DNA of 44,585 bases. Source: RGIG5612 sp045616165. GTDB taxonomy: Bacteria > Bacillota > Clostridia > Lachnospirales > Lachnospiraceae. Below are positions 16,306 through 24,523 of the stretch, piece after piece. The stretch is taken from assembly GCA_045616165.1 (NCBI GenBank), contig JAZLGF010000040.1, positions 1 through 44,585 of the forward strand, written 5' to 3'. A program made the translations under genes and the position numbers. Numbering within the stretch: the stretch's first letter is position 1; each line of letters begins with the position of its first letter. Below the pieces are notes generated by a model. It made no database searches and was not told where the DNA came from. It was given only the letters and a program-made list of their open reading frames with translations.

Positions 16306-17598
16306 TCAACCATTTCGTTTCATCTTATAACATAATGGCTGTGCACTGTTATAGTTATATCCTTGCGTAACTTCTCCAATTTTTTCGAATCCGCATTCCT
16401 CATATAGTGAGATTGCTTTTGAATTATCTGCCAATACATCCAAACATACTGCTTTGTCATTGTTTTCCTGCACAATATTACTAAGTAAAACTTTTCCAAT
16501 CCTTATTTTTTGTTCTTTATTTTTACGGCTTTTAGTGATAAAAGATCGATCAACGCTAATACATGCAATATATACTGCATTTTCAGAAATTTCTTGTTTT
16601 ATTTTCATAAAATATTTTTGCGCAACATCATCTAATGAATCTGGAAGCATATCAAATTCAGCATATAATTTTTTCGTGTCAAAGTCACAATCAGACTGAT
16701 TATTCACAACTACTGCAATACCCACAATTTTATTTTTTATCAATGCTACATATATATTTTTTTTATTGAAAAGTCCTTCCTGTTCAAATAAATACGGTAG
16801 CACCTTTCTTGCAATACTTGCTGTTGAAAAAGCAGCCGGATAAATATAAGGATCTGTTGTATAAATTAATTCAGCAACTCTTTCTTTATCATCTTCATCC
16901 GATAATGCACGAACAATTACATCTGTACCTGCATATTTTTCAAAATGAATCCATTTATCTAATGCATCATTCTCCATTAATATTGGTTCATTTAATGATT
17001 TCCTATATGTTTGCCAAAATCTATATAATTTAAAACACCCTTTATAGTAATCCGGAAAAACAAATAATTGATCTTTTTGTATATCTTTATTATTCACGCA
17101 TAAGAAAAAACGATACCCCATTAAATCATCAATGGTTTCCAGTTTCATAATCCCCTTTAATATCACGGGAGCTAGTCCTTCAAGATAAACTAAATAATTA
17201 ATATAATTTTGTCGATTTTCGTCCATAATATTTAACGATGAATTATTAATCATACTTCTTTCTAAATGTTGTTCTACAGAATACATTTTTTCGTCTTGAA
17301 TAAAAGTTTGATTATATTGCAATAAGAATTGTGCTTCATCAATATCACTTGCTTTAACTGTAGCTTTATTCCCCTTGTGCAATTGAAAAACAACTATCGA
17401 AAGTGATATTGCCGAAACTATTGCTCCAATTAAACTTAAAGTCATGCTTAATTGATTATCGGGCAATCCTCTTTTCCCCGCATAAAAAGCCATCAACGAA
17501 GTTATACTTCCTGAAATTAATATTGCTACACACAGCAATACTAAAACAATAAAAATAATTAAAATAATGTTTTTACTCGTTTCTCTTTTTTTCATCAT
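16306..17598 (-). CDS. Membrane-anchored protein with C-terminal GNAT acetyltransferase
   Basis: 430 residues in three parts. Two membrane helices (about 12-36 and 46-64) come first. A helical region (about 75-220) follows whose start resembles small membrane proteins of the next gene's type. Residues about 230-428 are a GNAT domain with the acetyl-CoA site (RIGKVLLSNIVQ) and the late ADNSKAISLYEECGFEKIGEV motif. GNATs move acetyl from acetyl-CoA to an amine. A membrane-anchored, two-module form is unusual. The gene is 28 bp behind a small membrane protein with a similar N-terminus, so the two may act together. Substrate unknown. Confidence 0.7.
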   Translation of the reverse strand: MMKKRETSKNIILIIFIVLVLLCVAILISGSITSLMAFYAGKRGLPDNQLSMTLSLIGAIVSAISLSIVVFQLHKGNKATVKASDIDEAQFLLQYNQTFIQDEKMYSVEQHLERSMINNSSLNIMDENRQNYINYLVYLEGLAPVILKGIMKLETIDDLMGYRFFLCVNNKDIQKDQLFVFPDYYKGCFKLYRFWQTYRKSLNEPILMENDALDKWIHFEKYAGTDVIVRALSDEDDKERVAELIYTTDPYIYPAAFSTASIARKVLPYLFEQEGLFNKKNIYVALIKNKIVGIAVVVNNQSDCDFDTKKLYAEFDMLPDSLDDVAQKYFMKIKQEISENAVYIACISVDRSFITKSRKNKEQKIRIGKVLLSNIVQENNDKAVCLDVLADNSKAISLYEECGFEKIGEVTQGYNYNSAQPLCYKMKRNG

Positions 17599-17626
17599 CG
17601 TTCTTCCTAATTTATATCATTATATT

Positions 17627-18067
17627 TTATTTTTGAATTAAAAACTCTGATCCAATTCTGTGGTTCTTTGAATACATGATAGGGTTCTTTTCGTCCATTC
17701 TTTTATAAATTGCCGTATTCATAATTCTGTTCATATAATCATAGTATGATGGCTTGTATTTTTCAGGAATATCTTTAGATATTTGTTCTGAGTATTGAAA
17801 TACATCTCTAAACTTTTCAGCTATACATAAAGCAATTTCGTAATCGTCACTTTCTTCATCTGGAATTCGATTATTCCATTCAGAATCATAAAAATATTTA
17901 TGCACTGATGAGTGCTCAATAAAACAAGAATCCATCTCTATCCAAAAAGATAAAAATCGTTCATACGAGTTCTCAATATGTACGAACTTATTATAAGTCA
18001 AACTTACAATTAATGCTCCTATTGAAACCAATAAAGATAGCAATAATATTATGTCATTAACTGTCAT
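17627..18067 (-). CDS. Small membrane protein of unknown function
   Basis: 146 residues with one N-terminal membrane helix (about 5-25) and a cytoplasmic helical domain rich in aromatic and acidic residues (SYERFLSFWIEMDSCF, then EKFRDVFQYSEQI). Topology and first half resemble the N-terminal part of the neighbouring membrane-GNAT protein, so the pair could have arisen by duplication. Start at 18067 has a GGAAAGGAA-like sequence before it. I do not recognise a family. Confidence 0.65.
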   Translation of the reverse strand: MTVNDIILLLSLLVSIGALIVSLTYNKFVHIENSYERFLSFWIEMDSCFIEHSSVHKYFYDSEWNNRIPDEESDDYEIALCIAEKFRDVFQYSEQISKDIPEKYKPSYYDYMNRIMNTAIYKRMDEKNPIMYSKNHRIGSEFLIQK

Positions 18068-18150
18068 TTTTGTATTGTTCCTTTCCTATTATATATTATA
18101 GGTTTATCTTATAATAATTTTAAACAACGAACAACATTCTCGCTTGCTCG

Positions 18151-18623
18151 TTAAATGCATTTTACATGTATCGCAATCAATTCATATGAATACAAAGTCC
18201 AGTTTCCACCACCACCAAGATGAAATGTCTTATACCCTTGGTTGCTACCCCATTTTGCCGCTTCAAAAAGCATTAGATTACTCGGGGCAAGATTTGAATA
18301 CTCTCTTACAGATTCGGACAAATGATAATTCATCCGCCCATTTGCAAAAATCACAATGGACGCAGCAATTATTTTATTTTCTAATGTTGCATAAAACAGT
18401 TGAGCATTCCCCTTCAAATCAGTAAGAATGCTATTATAAAATTCCTCTCCGAAGTAGTAATAGGCTTCAGCATCATCCTTATCCATTGTGGCATTATATA
18501 TTTCCCTAAAAAACTCTAATAGCTCCTTTGACAAATCATGCTGAACGATGACGCCGTTCTTTTGTGCTTTCCTGACCTTGAATTTCTTTAATGTTTTTTC
18601 TAACCCCCTACTAATATACCTAG
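18151..18623 (-). pseudogene. FemAB-like peptidyltransferase (GNAT fold) remnant
   Basis: The readable part (MSKELLEFFREIYNATMDK, AYYYFGEEFYNSIL, AQLFYATLENKIIAASIVIF, NLMLFEAAKWGSNQGYKTFH, LGGG) matches the C-terminal half of Fem/BioF2-like proteins that attach amino acids to peptidoglycan precursors. The frame continues upstream of the first ATG (RGLEKTLKKFKVRKAQKNGV, the family's conserved linker) to a stop near 18623, so the N-terminal half is gone. The last 15 residues also leave the family pattern. It is a fragment and unlikely to be functional. Confidence 0.75.
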
Positions 18624-18679
18624 CTAAAACTCATTGCGATGGTATGCTTTTTAATTATCCTAAATGGGTACATATAAAA

Positions 18680-19438
18680 TCATTTCATGGGATTTAATTT
18701 TATGCGCTCTACACTTTCCTTCAATTTTATCAATTCTTCTTTATATGCCGATGCAAGAAATGCATTATTAAATTGTTTTTCCATTTTATATGCTTGTAAG
18801 TTTAAGAAGTTTACATAACTATCATCTATTTCTAAATAATACGGTTCCTTCTCCGTTAGAATTATTGCATTCTTAGGTGATATCGGCATTACTATGGCAT
18901 TATCATCATTATGCAAAATGGCAGAATAAAATCCATTTCTCAAAGTGACAAAAGTACTGTCTCCTGTTGTTATGTGCATTAAGCCCAAATAATAATTCAT
19001 AAAAGGAATTTCTGCTGTTTCAAAATTATCTGTTGCAAATGCAACAGCAAAATCATGAACATCTCTTTCTGGTAGAAATTGTGCAAATACACTTGTCTTA
19101 TTCATTGAATTTAAAAAACTTTTGCTTCTACACATTAATAAAAACTCAAATTTTTTTATTATTCTTTGATCTTCTGGCATAATTTGTACATGTACACATT
19201 TTTCATCTTGAAAATAATCAAGTATTCTCCTAATAACCAACGCAGCTGGTTGTTCAATCATTGATGATAAAAATTGTTCTCCCGAACTAGTAAAATAATT
19301 TTCTCCTACCCCTAGTATTTTAGAACTACAAGATCTTACTTCATTTGTTTCCAAATCCCAATTAAAAACTTTTCCGGTTTTAGGATTTCTAAAATTTCTT
19401 AAAATAAAATGTGGAATTTGAATATGTGAATTAATAAT
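18680..19438 (-). CDS. DUF4238-family protein, apparent ATT start codon
   Basis: 252 residues if read from ATT at 19438-19436. The family's N-terminus (QIPHFILRNFRNPKTGKVF, then NWDLE) is in frame upstream of the first conventional start, and AAGGAGA lies about 6 bp before the ATT, but no ATG, GTG or TTG stands there. A second ATT follows directly. The family usually begins close to this point with ATG, so a mutated start codon is likely, or a rare AUU start as in infC. A TTG at 19354 would lose 28 conserved residues. DUF4238 proteins are of unknown function, often in variable islands beside defence genes. Confidence 0.7.
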   Translation of the reverse strand: MINSHIQIPHFILRNFRNPKTGKVFNWDLETNEVRSCSSKILGVGENYFTSSGEQFLSSMIEQPAALVIRRILDYFQDEKCVHVQIMPEDQRIIKKFEFLLMCRSKSFLNSMNKTSVFAQFLPERDVHDFAVAFATDNFETAEIPFMNYYLGLMHITTGDSTFVTLRNGFYSAILHNDDNAIVMPISPKNAIILTEKEPYYLEIDDSYVNFLNLQAYKMEKQFNNAFLASAYKEELIKLKESVERIKLNPMK

Positions 19439-19570
19439 ATTATCTCCTTATAAATTTAGATAGTATTTTTATATTACTTACCAGCTGCGTTATATCCCCT
19501 TCAGAAATACAACAGTCTGATTAGTTTATCATATATTATTTTGTAATTGAATGTTAATTTTCGTTAAAGA

Positions 19571-20248
19571 TTATTGAACTACCACAACCAAATAAGAAAA
19601 CTTTGGGGCACTAAGGTTCCCATTGTTTGCTTTCTCTTGATAATCATTAAATCTTTCTAATTTGTAATTTCTCCAATATAGTTTATAGCTCTTATTAAGG
19701 TCCATTCCTGTATTTTTCTTATTTTTAATCTCATATCGACCCTTTCTGAGTTTTTCACACCTTAAATTGAAATCTCCCCATATTGTAGAATTACTAAAAT
19801 CAGTGTGTCTATAATTCTTATCGTTTGTTAGTAGTATTGCGTATCCTTTATTAATTTTTATTTTATTACTGTTTGATAATTTGCCCGCTTTAATATTGCT
19901 CAGCCTATAAATATCCTTTACATATTGATATGCACCTAAATAATAGGCTCCTTGTCTTGTGGTTTTTAGCACTTTATTCCCGAAATTATATTCACATTCT
20001 TTATCTGGAAATTTATATTTTAATTCAATTGCAATATATTTCTTTTCTTTTGTTTCTACAACAATATCTATATATTCCTTTTTCTTAGCTCCAGTAAATA
20101 ATACTTCCAAATAAACATTATTAATAATTTTTTTCTTTTTCTTTAAAGCCATTGCCATTTCAAGTTGAAACTCCCGTTCATTTGAAAAGATCATATTCTT
20201 TTTTGCAAATCCGTCAATTATGTCATAAATTACATTCAAACTAAACAT
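19571..20248 (-). CDS. PD-(D/E)XK nuclease-like hypothetical protein
   Basis: 225 residues. The core REFQLEMAMAL, EYIDIVVETKEKKYIAIELKYK has the layout of the restriction-enzyme-like fold: Glu30, Asp61, then Glu75-x-Lys77, with beta strands between. A later RQGAYYLGAYQYVKDI helix and a KGYAILLTND strand are typical of the superfamily. It probably cuts or binds DNA. No methyltransferase or specificity gene is next to it. The neighbours are DUF4238 and other unknown genes of the accessory island. The fold is fairly clear; activity and target are not. Confidence 0.72.
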   Translation of the reverse strand: MFSLNVIYDIIDGFAKKNMIFSNEREFQLEMAMALKKKKKIINNVYLEVLFTGAKKKEYIDIVVETKEKKYIAIELKYKFPDKECEYNFGNKVLKTTRQGAYYLGAYQYVKDIYRLSNIKAGKLSNSNKIKINKGYAILLTNDKNYRHTDFSNSTIWGDFNLRCEKLRKGRYEIKNKKNTGMDLNKSYKLYWRNYKLERFNDYQEKANNGNLSAPKFSYLVVVVQ

Positions 20249-20506
20249 TTTCGCACTCTCTGTCTTATATCATTTCATTAAATAATAAAAAAGTTTTTAC
20301 ATTATGTTTTAAAACTATCAACTCACTAAAAAACCTTTTTTAATTCAATTTCCATTCGAAATACTATATTCATTTTTATTATTCATATCTATTATAAGAT
20401 TATTATATAACTTCCAATCTCTAAATGCACTTCATCACGTAAATATTTGCAATAATAGTTGTAAAGCTGGTTTTTTTCATGCCCCGCAGGCTTTGGTCCA
20501 GAAAAT

Positions 20507-20567
20507 TTCGGATGGAAAGTCCGGGTTTTTAAATTTAAAAATTGTTTTTAGGGGTTTTAAAGCCGAA
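20507..20567 (+). repeat. Core repeat, copy 5
   Basis: 61 bp, TTCGGATGGAAAGTCCGGG to TTTTAAAGCCGAA, differing from copy 1 at only a few positions. It lies 246 bp 3' of the SDR gene. Confidence 0.88.
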
Positions 20568-20719
20568 TTTTGAATTTGCACAAAGATGCTCGGCTTTGAA
20601 AGAGCTTAATATTGTCTTGTTGCGGAGAACTCGACGTCCTAATAATCCTTTGCTATTATGCAAATGTGTGGAAACTAAGACAGGATGCTTTCTCGAATAT
20701 AATTATTTCCACACAATAA

Positions 20720-20744
20720 AAGAAAGCAGCAAAGCTACTTTCTT
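20720..20744 (-). terminator. Terminator of the SDR/IspD/RfbB operon
   Basis: Arms AAGAAAG and CTTTCTT (20720-20726, 20738-20744) extended by AGC/GCT around AAA. On the minus strand the stem is followed by TTTTATT. Confidence 0.65.
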
Positions 20745-20812
20745 AGGTGTTCTCGTTTTATCATATTAAAAACTTTCCAGTTGATTGAATATGTAAATAT
20801 AAAAATTTAATC

Positions 20813-21808
20813 TTATCTCTCAGTCTTAATAAGAAACGTTCTTTTCAATGCTTCGCTTACATTATACAAAGGTTCCCATCCGATATTTTTTGCTTTGTCT
20901 ATATCAAGCAAAGCATACGTTGCCTTCGATACGCTAGCGTTTTCTTCCAAATCGAATATAACTTTCTTTTCTATAAAGCTTGCCATAAGTTGAGCATAGT
21001 CTCCTAGAGTTTTTCCCTCATCTTTTCCGCTAATATTATATGCTTCCCCACTATGTCCATCTAACAAAACTTTAATTATTCCGCTAACTGCATCAGCAAC
21101 ATAAATATATGAATATCTTTGAGTTCCTTTACTTTTTAGAACAATATCTTCTCCCTTAACAGCCTTATCCATAAACTGTGACATTGCCTTTGTATCAGTT
21201 TTTTTATCTGCTCCAAATATTCTTGCAAATCTAACAATAACTGGATCAACTCCATACTGAGATTGATATGATCTACACAAAGACTCACAAGCTCTTTTTG
21301 ATTCGTTATATCCACTTCTAGCATTATTACAATCAATGTATCCACAATAGTCTTCCGACATAGACTCATTTGTTCCTTGTCCATATATTTCAACACTAGA
21401 AGCAAGAACAAATCTTTTCACATTTTTTTGAACTGCGAGCTTTAACAAATTATCGCAACCCATTACATTAGTAATAATTGTTCCAACAGGATCTTCTGCA
21501 TATTGTTTTGGATGTGTATTTGATGCCAAATGAATAATATAATCTACTTCTTTGTCGCAGTTTATAGGTTGAGTAATATCCGATTTTACGCTCGCAACAG
21601 TTTCATCTGATTCCCCACCTCTTCTCGACAGTGAAATTACATTAATATGTGCCCCACAGTTTTTATTTCTATATCTAAAAACATCTGAAAGAAAAGTCCC
21701 AACAAACCCTGTTGCTCCCGAAACTAATATTGTACTATTATCAATCTTATACCAATCATATGGCAATTCCGCTATTTTTTTTATATCTTCAACTTCATAT
21801 TGCGTCAT
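20813..21808 (-). CDS. NAD-dependent epimerase/dehydratase (extended SDR)
   Basis: 331 residues. The Rossmann motif is STILVSGATGFVG (residues about 26-38), the active-site pair is Tyr-x3-Lys in SGYNESKRACE, and a conserved VIVRFARIFGADKK follows, so this is an extended SDR acting on a nucleotide-linked sugar. It is the last gene of a three-gene operon and overlaps the IspD-like gene by one base. An SDR next to a TarI/IspD-like cytidylyltransferase suggests that it modifies the CDP-linked product. The exact substrate cannot be read from the sequence. Confidence 0.85.
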   Translation of the reverse strand: MTQYEVEDIKKIAELPYDWYKIDNSTILVSGATGFVGTFLSDVFRYRNKNCGAHINVISLSRRGGESDETVASVKSDITQPINCDKEVDYIIHLASNTHPKQYAEDPVGTIITNVMGCDNLLKLAVQKNVKRFVLASSVEIYGQGTNESMSEDYCGYIDCNNARSGYNESKRACESLCRSYQSQYGVDPVIVRFARIFGADKKTDTKAMSQFMDKAVKGEDIVLKSKGTQRYSYIYVADAVSGIIKVLLDGHSGEAYNISGKDEGKTLGDYAQLMASFIEKKVIFDLEENASVSKATYALLDIDKAKNIGWEPLYNVSEALKRTFLIKTER

Positions 21809-22512
21809 TAAATTTCACCTTTTTCTATCATTGCTTCAAATATTTCAAGATCTCCTAGTGTAGTAAGTTTAATATTCCTATCCGAACCTTTTGCAAAATA
21901 CAATCTAACTCCTAATTCTACCATCATTGTATTTGTATATGCCGAGCCATATATACCTATTTCTTTTTCATAAGCTTCTTGATATTTTTCATTTAAAAGT
22001 TGATATTTATAAGCCTGTGGAGTCGCAACTCTTCTTAAAGTTTCCCTAGGAATATATTTGGTTGTTGAAATATCATCATCAACTAAAAAAATCTGCTCAT
22101 TATAAGGCATAGATGTAACTCCATTACCATACTGATTGCATTTTTCTATTATATCATCAACAACGCTCTCCTCAACAAGCGGTCTTATTCCGTCATGGAT
22201 TATTATATTATCATCTTGATTGCATTTATCTCTTAGATTATAAACACCATTTCTTATTGACTCTTGACCTGTATTTCCTCCTTTGGTTATCCATTTGAGT
22301 TTTGTAATTCCATATTTTTTAATATATTCCCAAACTTCTTCTTCCCAACCATCAATACAAACAACTTCAATAGCATCAATTAAAGGATGCTTTTGAAATC
22401 CTTCTAAGGTATATGCCAATACGGGTTTATCTTTTACTGTAATAAATTGCTTTGGAATATCTTTACCCATTCTGCTTCCAACTCCACCAGCAATTACTAT
22501 CGCTATGTTCAT
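21808..22512 (-). CDS. IspD/TarI-like cytidylyltransferase
   Basis: 234 residues, usual length. The nucleotide-binding motif AGGVGSRMGKDIPKQF is at residues 8-23; HDGIRPLVEESVVDDII and PRETLRRVATPQAY are also conserved. The family joins CTP to an alcohol phosphate: methylerythritol phosphate (IspD) or ribitol/glycerol-type phosphates (TarI). In a surface-polysaccharide setting beside sugar-nucleotide genes and with a LicD gene further along, a TarI-like role in supplying a CDP-alditol is more likely than isoprenoid synthesis. The start codon follows directly on the RfbB stop, so the genes are coupled. Confidence 0.85.
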   Translation of the reverse strand: MNIAIVIAGGVGSRMGKDIPKQFITVKDKPVLAYTLEGFQKHPLIDAIEVVCIDGWEEEVWEYIKKYGITKLKWITKGGNTGQESIRNGVYNLRDKCNQDDNIIIHDGIRPLVEESVVDDIIEKCNQYGNGVTSMPYNEQIFLVDDDISTTKYIPRETLRRVATPQAYKYQLLNEKYQEAYEKEIGIYGSAYTNTMMVELGVRLYFAKGSDRNIKLTTLGDLEIFEAMIEKGEI

Positions 22513-23532
22513 TTATCTATCTCCATACATCTTTTCATAATATTGTTGGTACTCGCCATTAATAATGTTTTCCCACCAACCTTTATTTTCAAGATACCAC
22601 TTAATTGTCTTCTTAATACCGTCAGCAAACTTAGTCTCAGGAAGCCATCCAAGTTCATTATGAATCTTTGTTGGGTCAATAGCATAGCGCATATCATGGC
22701 CTTTTCTATCAGTTACATAAGTTATAAGGCTTTCAGGCTTTCCAAGTTCTTTACAAATAAGTTTAACAATATCGATATTTTTCATTTCATTATGTCCTCC
22801 GATATTGTAAACTTCACCAACTCTGCCACCATGAATAATTAAATCAATAGCTTTACAATGATCTTCTACATAAAGCCAATCTCTAACATTTATTCCTTCA
22901 CCATATACCGGAAGCGGTTTATCGTTTAATGCATTAGCAATCATTAACGGAATAAGTTTTTCTGGAAAATGATAAGGTCCATAATTATTAGAACATCTAC
23001 TAATAGTTACAGGCAATCCATAAGTTCTATGATATGCCATTACTAATAAGTCTGCAGCAGCTTTGCTACTTGAATAAGGGCTACTAGTATGAATAGGAGT
23101 TTCTTCTGTAAAGAATAAATCTGGTCTATCAAGCGGAAGATCGCCATAAACTTCATCAGTACTTACCTGATGATACCTTTTTATTCCATATTTTCTACAA
23201 GCATCCATCAATGTTGCTGTTCCCATAATATTTGTTTGTAAAAATATTCCTGGGTCTTCAATACTTCTATCAACATGACTTTCAGCAGCAAAGTTTACAA
23301 CGATATCCGGATGTTCTTCTTCAAAAAGTTTATATACCGCTTCTCTATCGCAAATATCAGCCTTTACAAATCTAAAATTTGGATTATCCATTACTGGTTC
23401 TAAAGTTTCTAAATTTCCAGCATAAGTAAGCTTATCCAAACATATAATTCTGTAGTCTGGATGCTTTTCTAACATATAAAAAACAAAATTTGAACCTATA
23501 AAACCAGCTCCGCCAGTAACAATTATGTTCAT
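22513..23532 (-). CDS. rfbB: dTDP-glucose 4,6-dehydratase
   Basis: 339 residues from the ATG at 23532. The first ATG at 23538 has only 3 bp to AGGA; the second has 9 bp and fits better. Motifs are textbook: TGGAGFIGSNFV, HVDRSI, STDEVYGDLP, YSSSKAAADLLV with the Tyr-x3-Lys pair, and NNYGPYHFPEKLIP. It converts dTDP-glucose to dTDP-4-keto-6-deoxyglucose in the cytoplasm. With rfbC and rfbD broken nearby, the product can instead go to the WecE and VioA-like aminotransferases of the right-hand operon. An RfbA gene is not in the window. Confidence 0.95.
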   Translation of the reverse strand: MNIIVTGGAGFIGSNFVFYMLEKHPDYRIICLDKLTYAGNLETLEPVMDNPNFRFVKADICDREAVYKLFEEEHPDIVVNFAAESHVDRSIEDPGIFLQTNIMGTATLMDACRKYGIKRYHQVSTDEVYGDLPLDRPDLFFTEETPIHTSSPYSSSKAAADLLVMAYHRTYGLPVTISRCSNNYGPYHFPEKLIPLMIANALNDKPLPVYGEGINVRDWLYVEDHCKAIDLIIHGGRVGEVYNIGGHNEMKNIDIVKLICKELGKPESLITYVTDRKGHDMRYAIDPTKIHNELGWLPETKFADGIKKTIKWYLENKGWWENIINGEYQQYYEKMYGDR

Positions 23533-23594
23533 TTTCATTTATCCTAAATATTTTTGCCAATTAATAATTTGCAACGCTAAGTTTTGCTTCGTCT

Positions 23595-23603
23595 ATTGTA
23601 CCA
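23595..23603 (-). promoter_or_regulatory. Extended -10 promoter upstream of rfbB
   Basis: On the minus strand TGG-TACAAT (23603-23595) forms an extended -10 box about 65 bp before the rfbB start. No good -35 box is seen, which extended -10 promoters can lack. Confidence 0.4.
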
Positions 23604-23628
23604 TATTTCAAAATATTAGGGAGTAATT

Positions 23629-23656
23629 TTCAAGTTCAATTTGAAATTTACACTCT
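23629..23656. terminator. Stem-loop related to the terminator at 11783-11833
   Basis: GAGTAATTTTCAAGTTC / AATTTGAAATTTACACTC. The middle is nearly identical to the earlier structure, but the basal stem is GAGT/ACTC where the earlier one has GGGC/GCCC. A T-run (TTTTTT, about 23661) follows on the plus strand. Confidence 0.5.
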
Positions 23657-23799
23657 AAAGTTTTTTAATATACTTTCAAATAGGGATTTCCGATTTTCAA
23701 TATTTTACTAAAAATATATCCTCAGTCAAGTGCAAATTAGATGGAAAGTCCCTATTCTTCACAGTTATCACCCTTTTACCATTCGCTGTCTCTCACCTG

Positions 23800-23857
23800 T
23801 CGGATGGAAAGTCGGCGTTATATATCATTTGAGATTTGCGGGACACTTCCCATCCGT
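23800..23857 (+). repeat. Core repeat, copy 7 (decayed)
   Basis: Starts TCGGATGGAAAGTCGGCG like the other copies, but the middle is replaced and the end carries the inverted form ACTTCCCATCCG, so the two ends now form a hairpin. A further fragment, AGATGGAAAGTCCC, is near 23740. Confidence 0.5.
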
Positions 23858-24038
23858 TTTTCATATTCACTTAGAGTTAACAGGCCACGAAACCCCTTGA
23901 TATTGCGTGCTTTCGCGCATGTCAGCTTATCGGCGAGGATTATTGCTCGCATAATAAAAGAAAGTCGCGTGGCTACTCTCTCTGAGATTTCTTTTGGTCA
24001 TGTCTCGCTGGCGTTGATGCTGTGTAAATCATATAAAA

Positions 24039-24064
24039 AGAGAAAGCAGCTATCTGCTTTCTCT
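24039..24064 (-). terminator. Terminator, copy A
   Basis: AGAGAAAGCAG (24039-24049) pairs with CTGCTTTCTCT (24054-24064). On the minus strand the stem is followed by TTTTTATA. The same structure recurs at 27202-27227. Confidence 0.7.
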
Positions 24065-24084
24065 AATATTCTTATCTTTTCGTT

Positions 24085-24135
24085 TTATCACAACTTACCG
24101 CTCTTGCAGGAGATCCTATCGCCGTGCGCTTATGA
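24085..24135 (-). pseudogene. Tail fragment of a hexapeptide acyltransferase, copy A
   Basis: The minus strand here reads HKRTAIGSPARAV, the form of the C-terminal end of left-handed beta-helix acyltransferases (I-x-x-G-x-P-A-K/R). It aligns base by base with the remnant at 27264-27350, with the same terminator after it. Only the extreme end is left. Confidence 0.4.
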
Positions 24136-24159
24136 TGATATAGAGCAAATGAATTCGCC

Positions 24160-24216
24160 AAAAACCAACATTTAACTCCACCATAAAACAACAATTTAAT
24201 ATTGACGTTTACAATT
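24160..24216 (+). repeat. Second repeat family (S), copy 2
   Basis: Nearly identical to 14023-14079. Just beyond it is a perfect hairpin CAAAGTGCAA (24253-24262) with TTGCACTTTG (24266-24275). Confidence 0.85.
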
Positions 24217-24523
24217 GACACGAAAATGTTAACAATCAGCATACAACAATTTCAAAGTGCAATTTTTGCACTTTGGAATTATGTTTTTGCATTTTAGGAA
24301 AATTAATGTCATCTGTGAAAACAGGCAAGCATTCATTTCTGCTCCATAAATTATTATATTTTAACGAAAAATAAAGCTAATATCGCATACGCAATGTCGC
24401 TCTGTAAAAGATTAACTTCTTTTATGTGTTTTTATTCTACCAGCATTCAAATTATCAAGCCTGAACATATACGAATGACTATGACAGCGACAATATCTCA
24501 CACCAGTTGGTGTTTAGCGTTCA

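Larger units (their letters stand above)
20249..20812. other. Gene-free stretch with core repeat 5 and hairpins
   Basis: No credible gene. It holds core repeat copy 5 with its upstream module (CATGCCCCGCAGGC at 20478), a downstream CTTAATATTGTCTTG module, a perfect 10-bp inverted repeat TGTGTGGAAA (20665-20674) with TTTCCACACA (20706-20715), and a terminator. Confidence 0.6.
23533..24523. other. Gene-free mosaic of repeats, about 1 kb
   Basis: The stretch between rfbB and the RloB gene holds the rfbB promoter, a hairpin related to the one at 11783-11833, a decayed core repeat (copy 7), the CTTGATATTGCG module (about 23899), the TATTGCTCGCATAAT module (about 23941), CATGTCTCGCTGGC (23999), a terminator, a hexapeptide-transferase remnant and S repeat copy 2. 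I see no intact gene. Confidence 0.6.

Noticed and set aside
21808..22512. Housekeeping IspD of the isoprenoid pathway
   Set aside because: Position between RfbB and an SDR in a sugar-nucleotide operon favours a TarI-like role, although sequence alone does not exclude IspD.
13845..24163. 12-bp match ATGAATTCGCCA between the abiF-type RNA and the edge of S repeat copy 2
   Set aside because: It is short, in opposite orientation and lies outside the conserved part of S; chance cannot be excluded.
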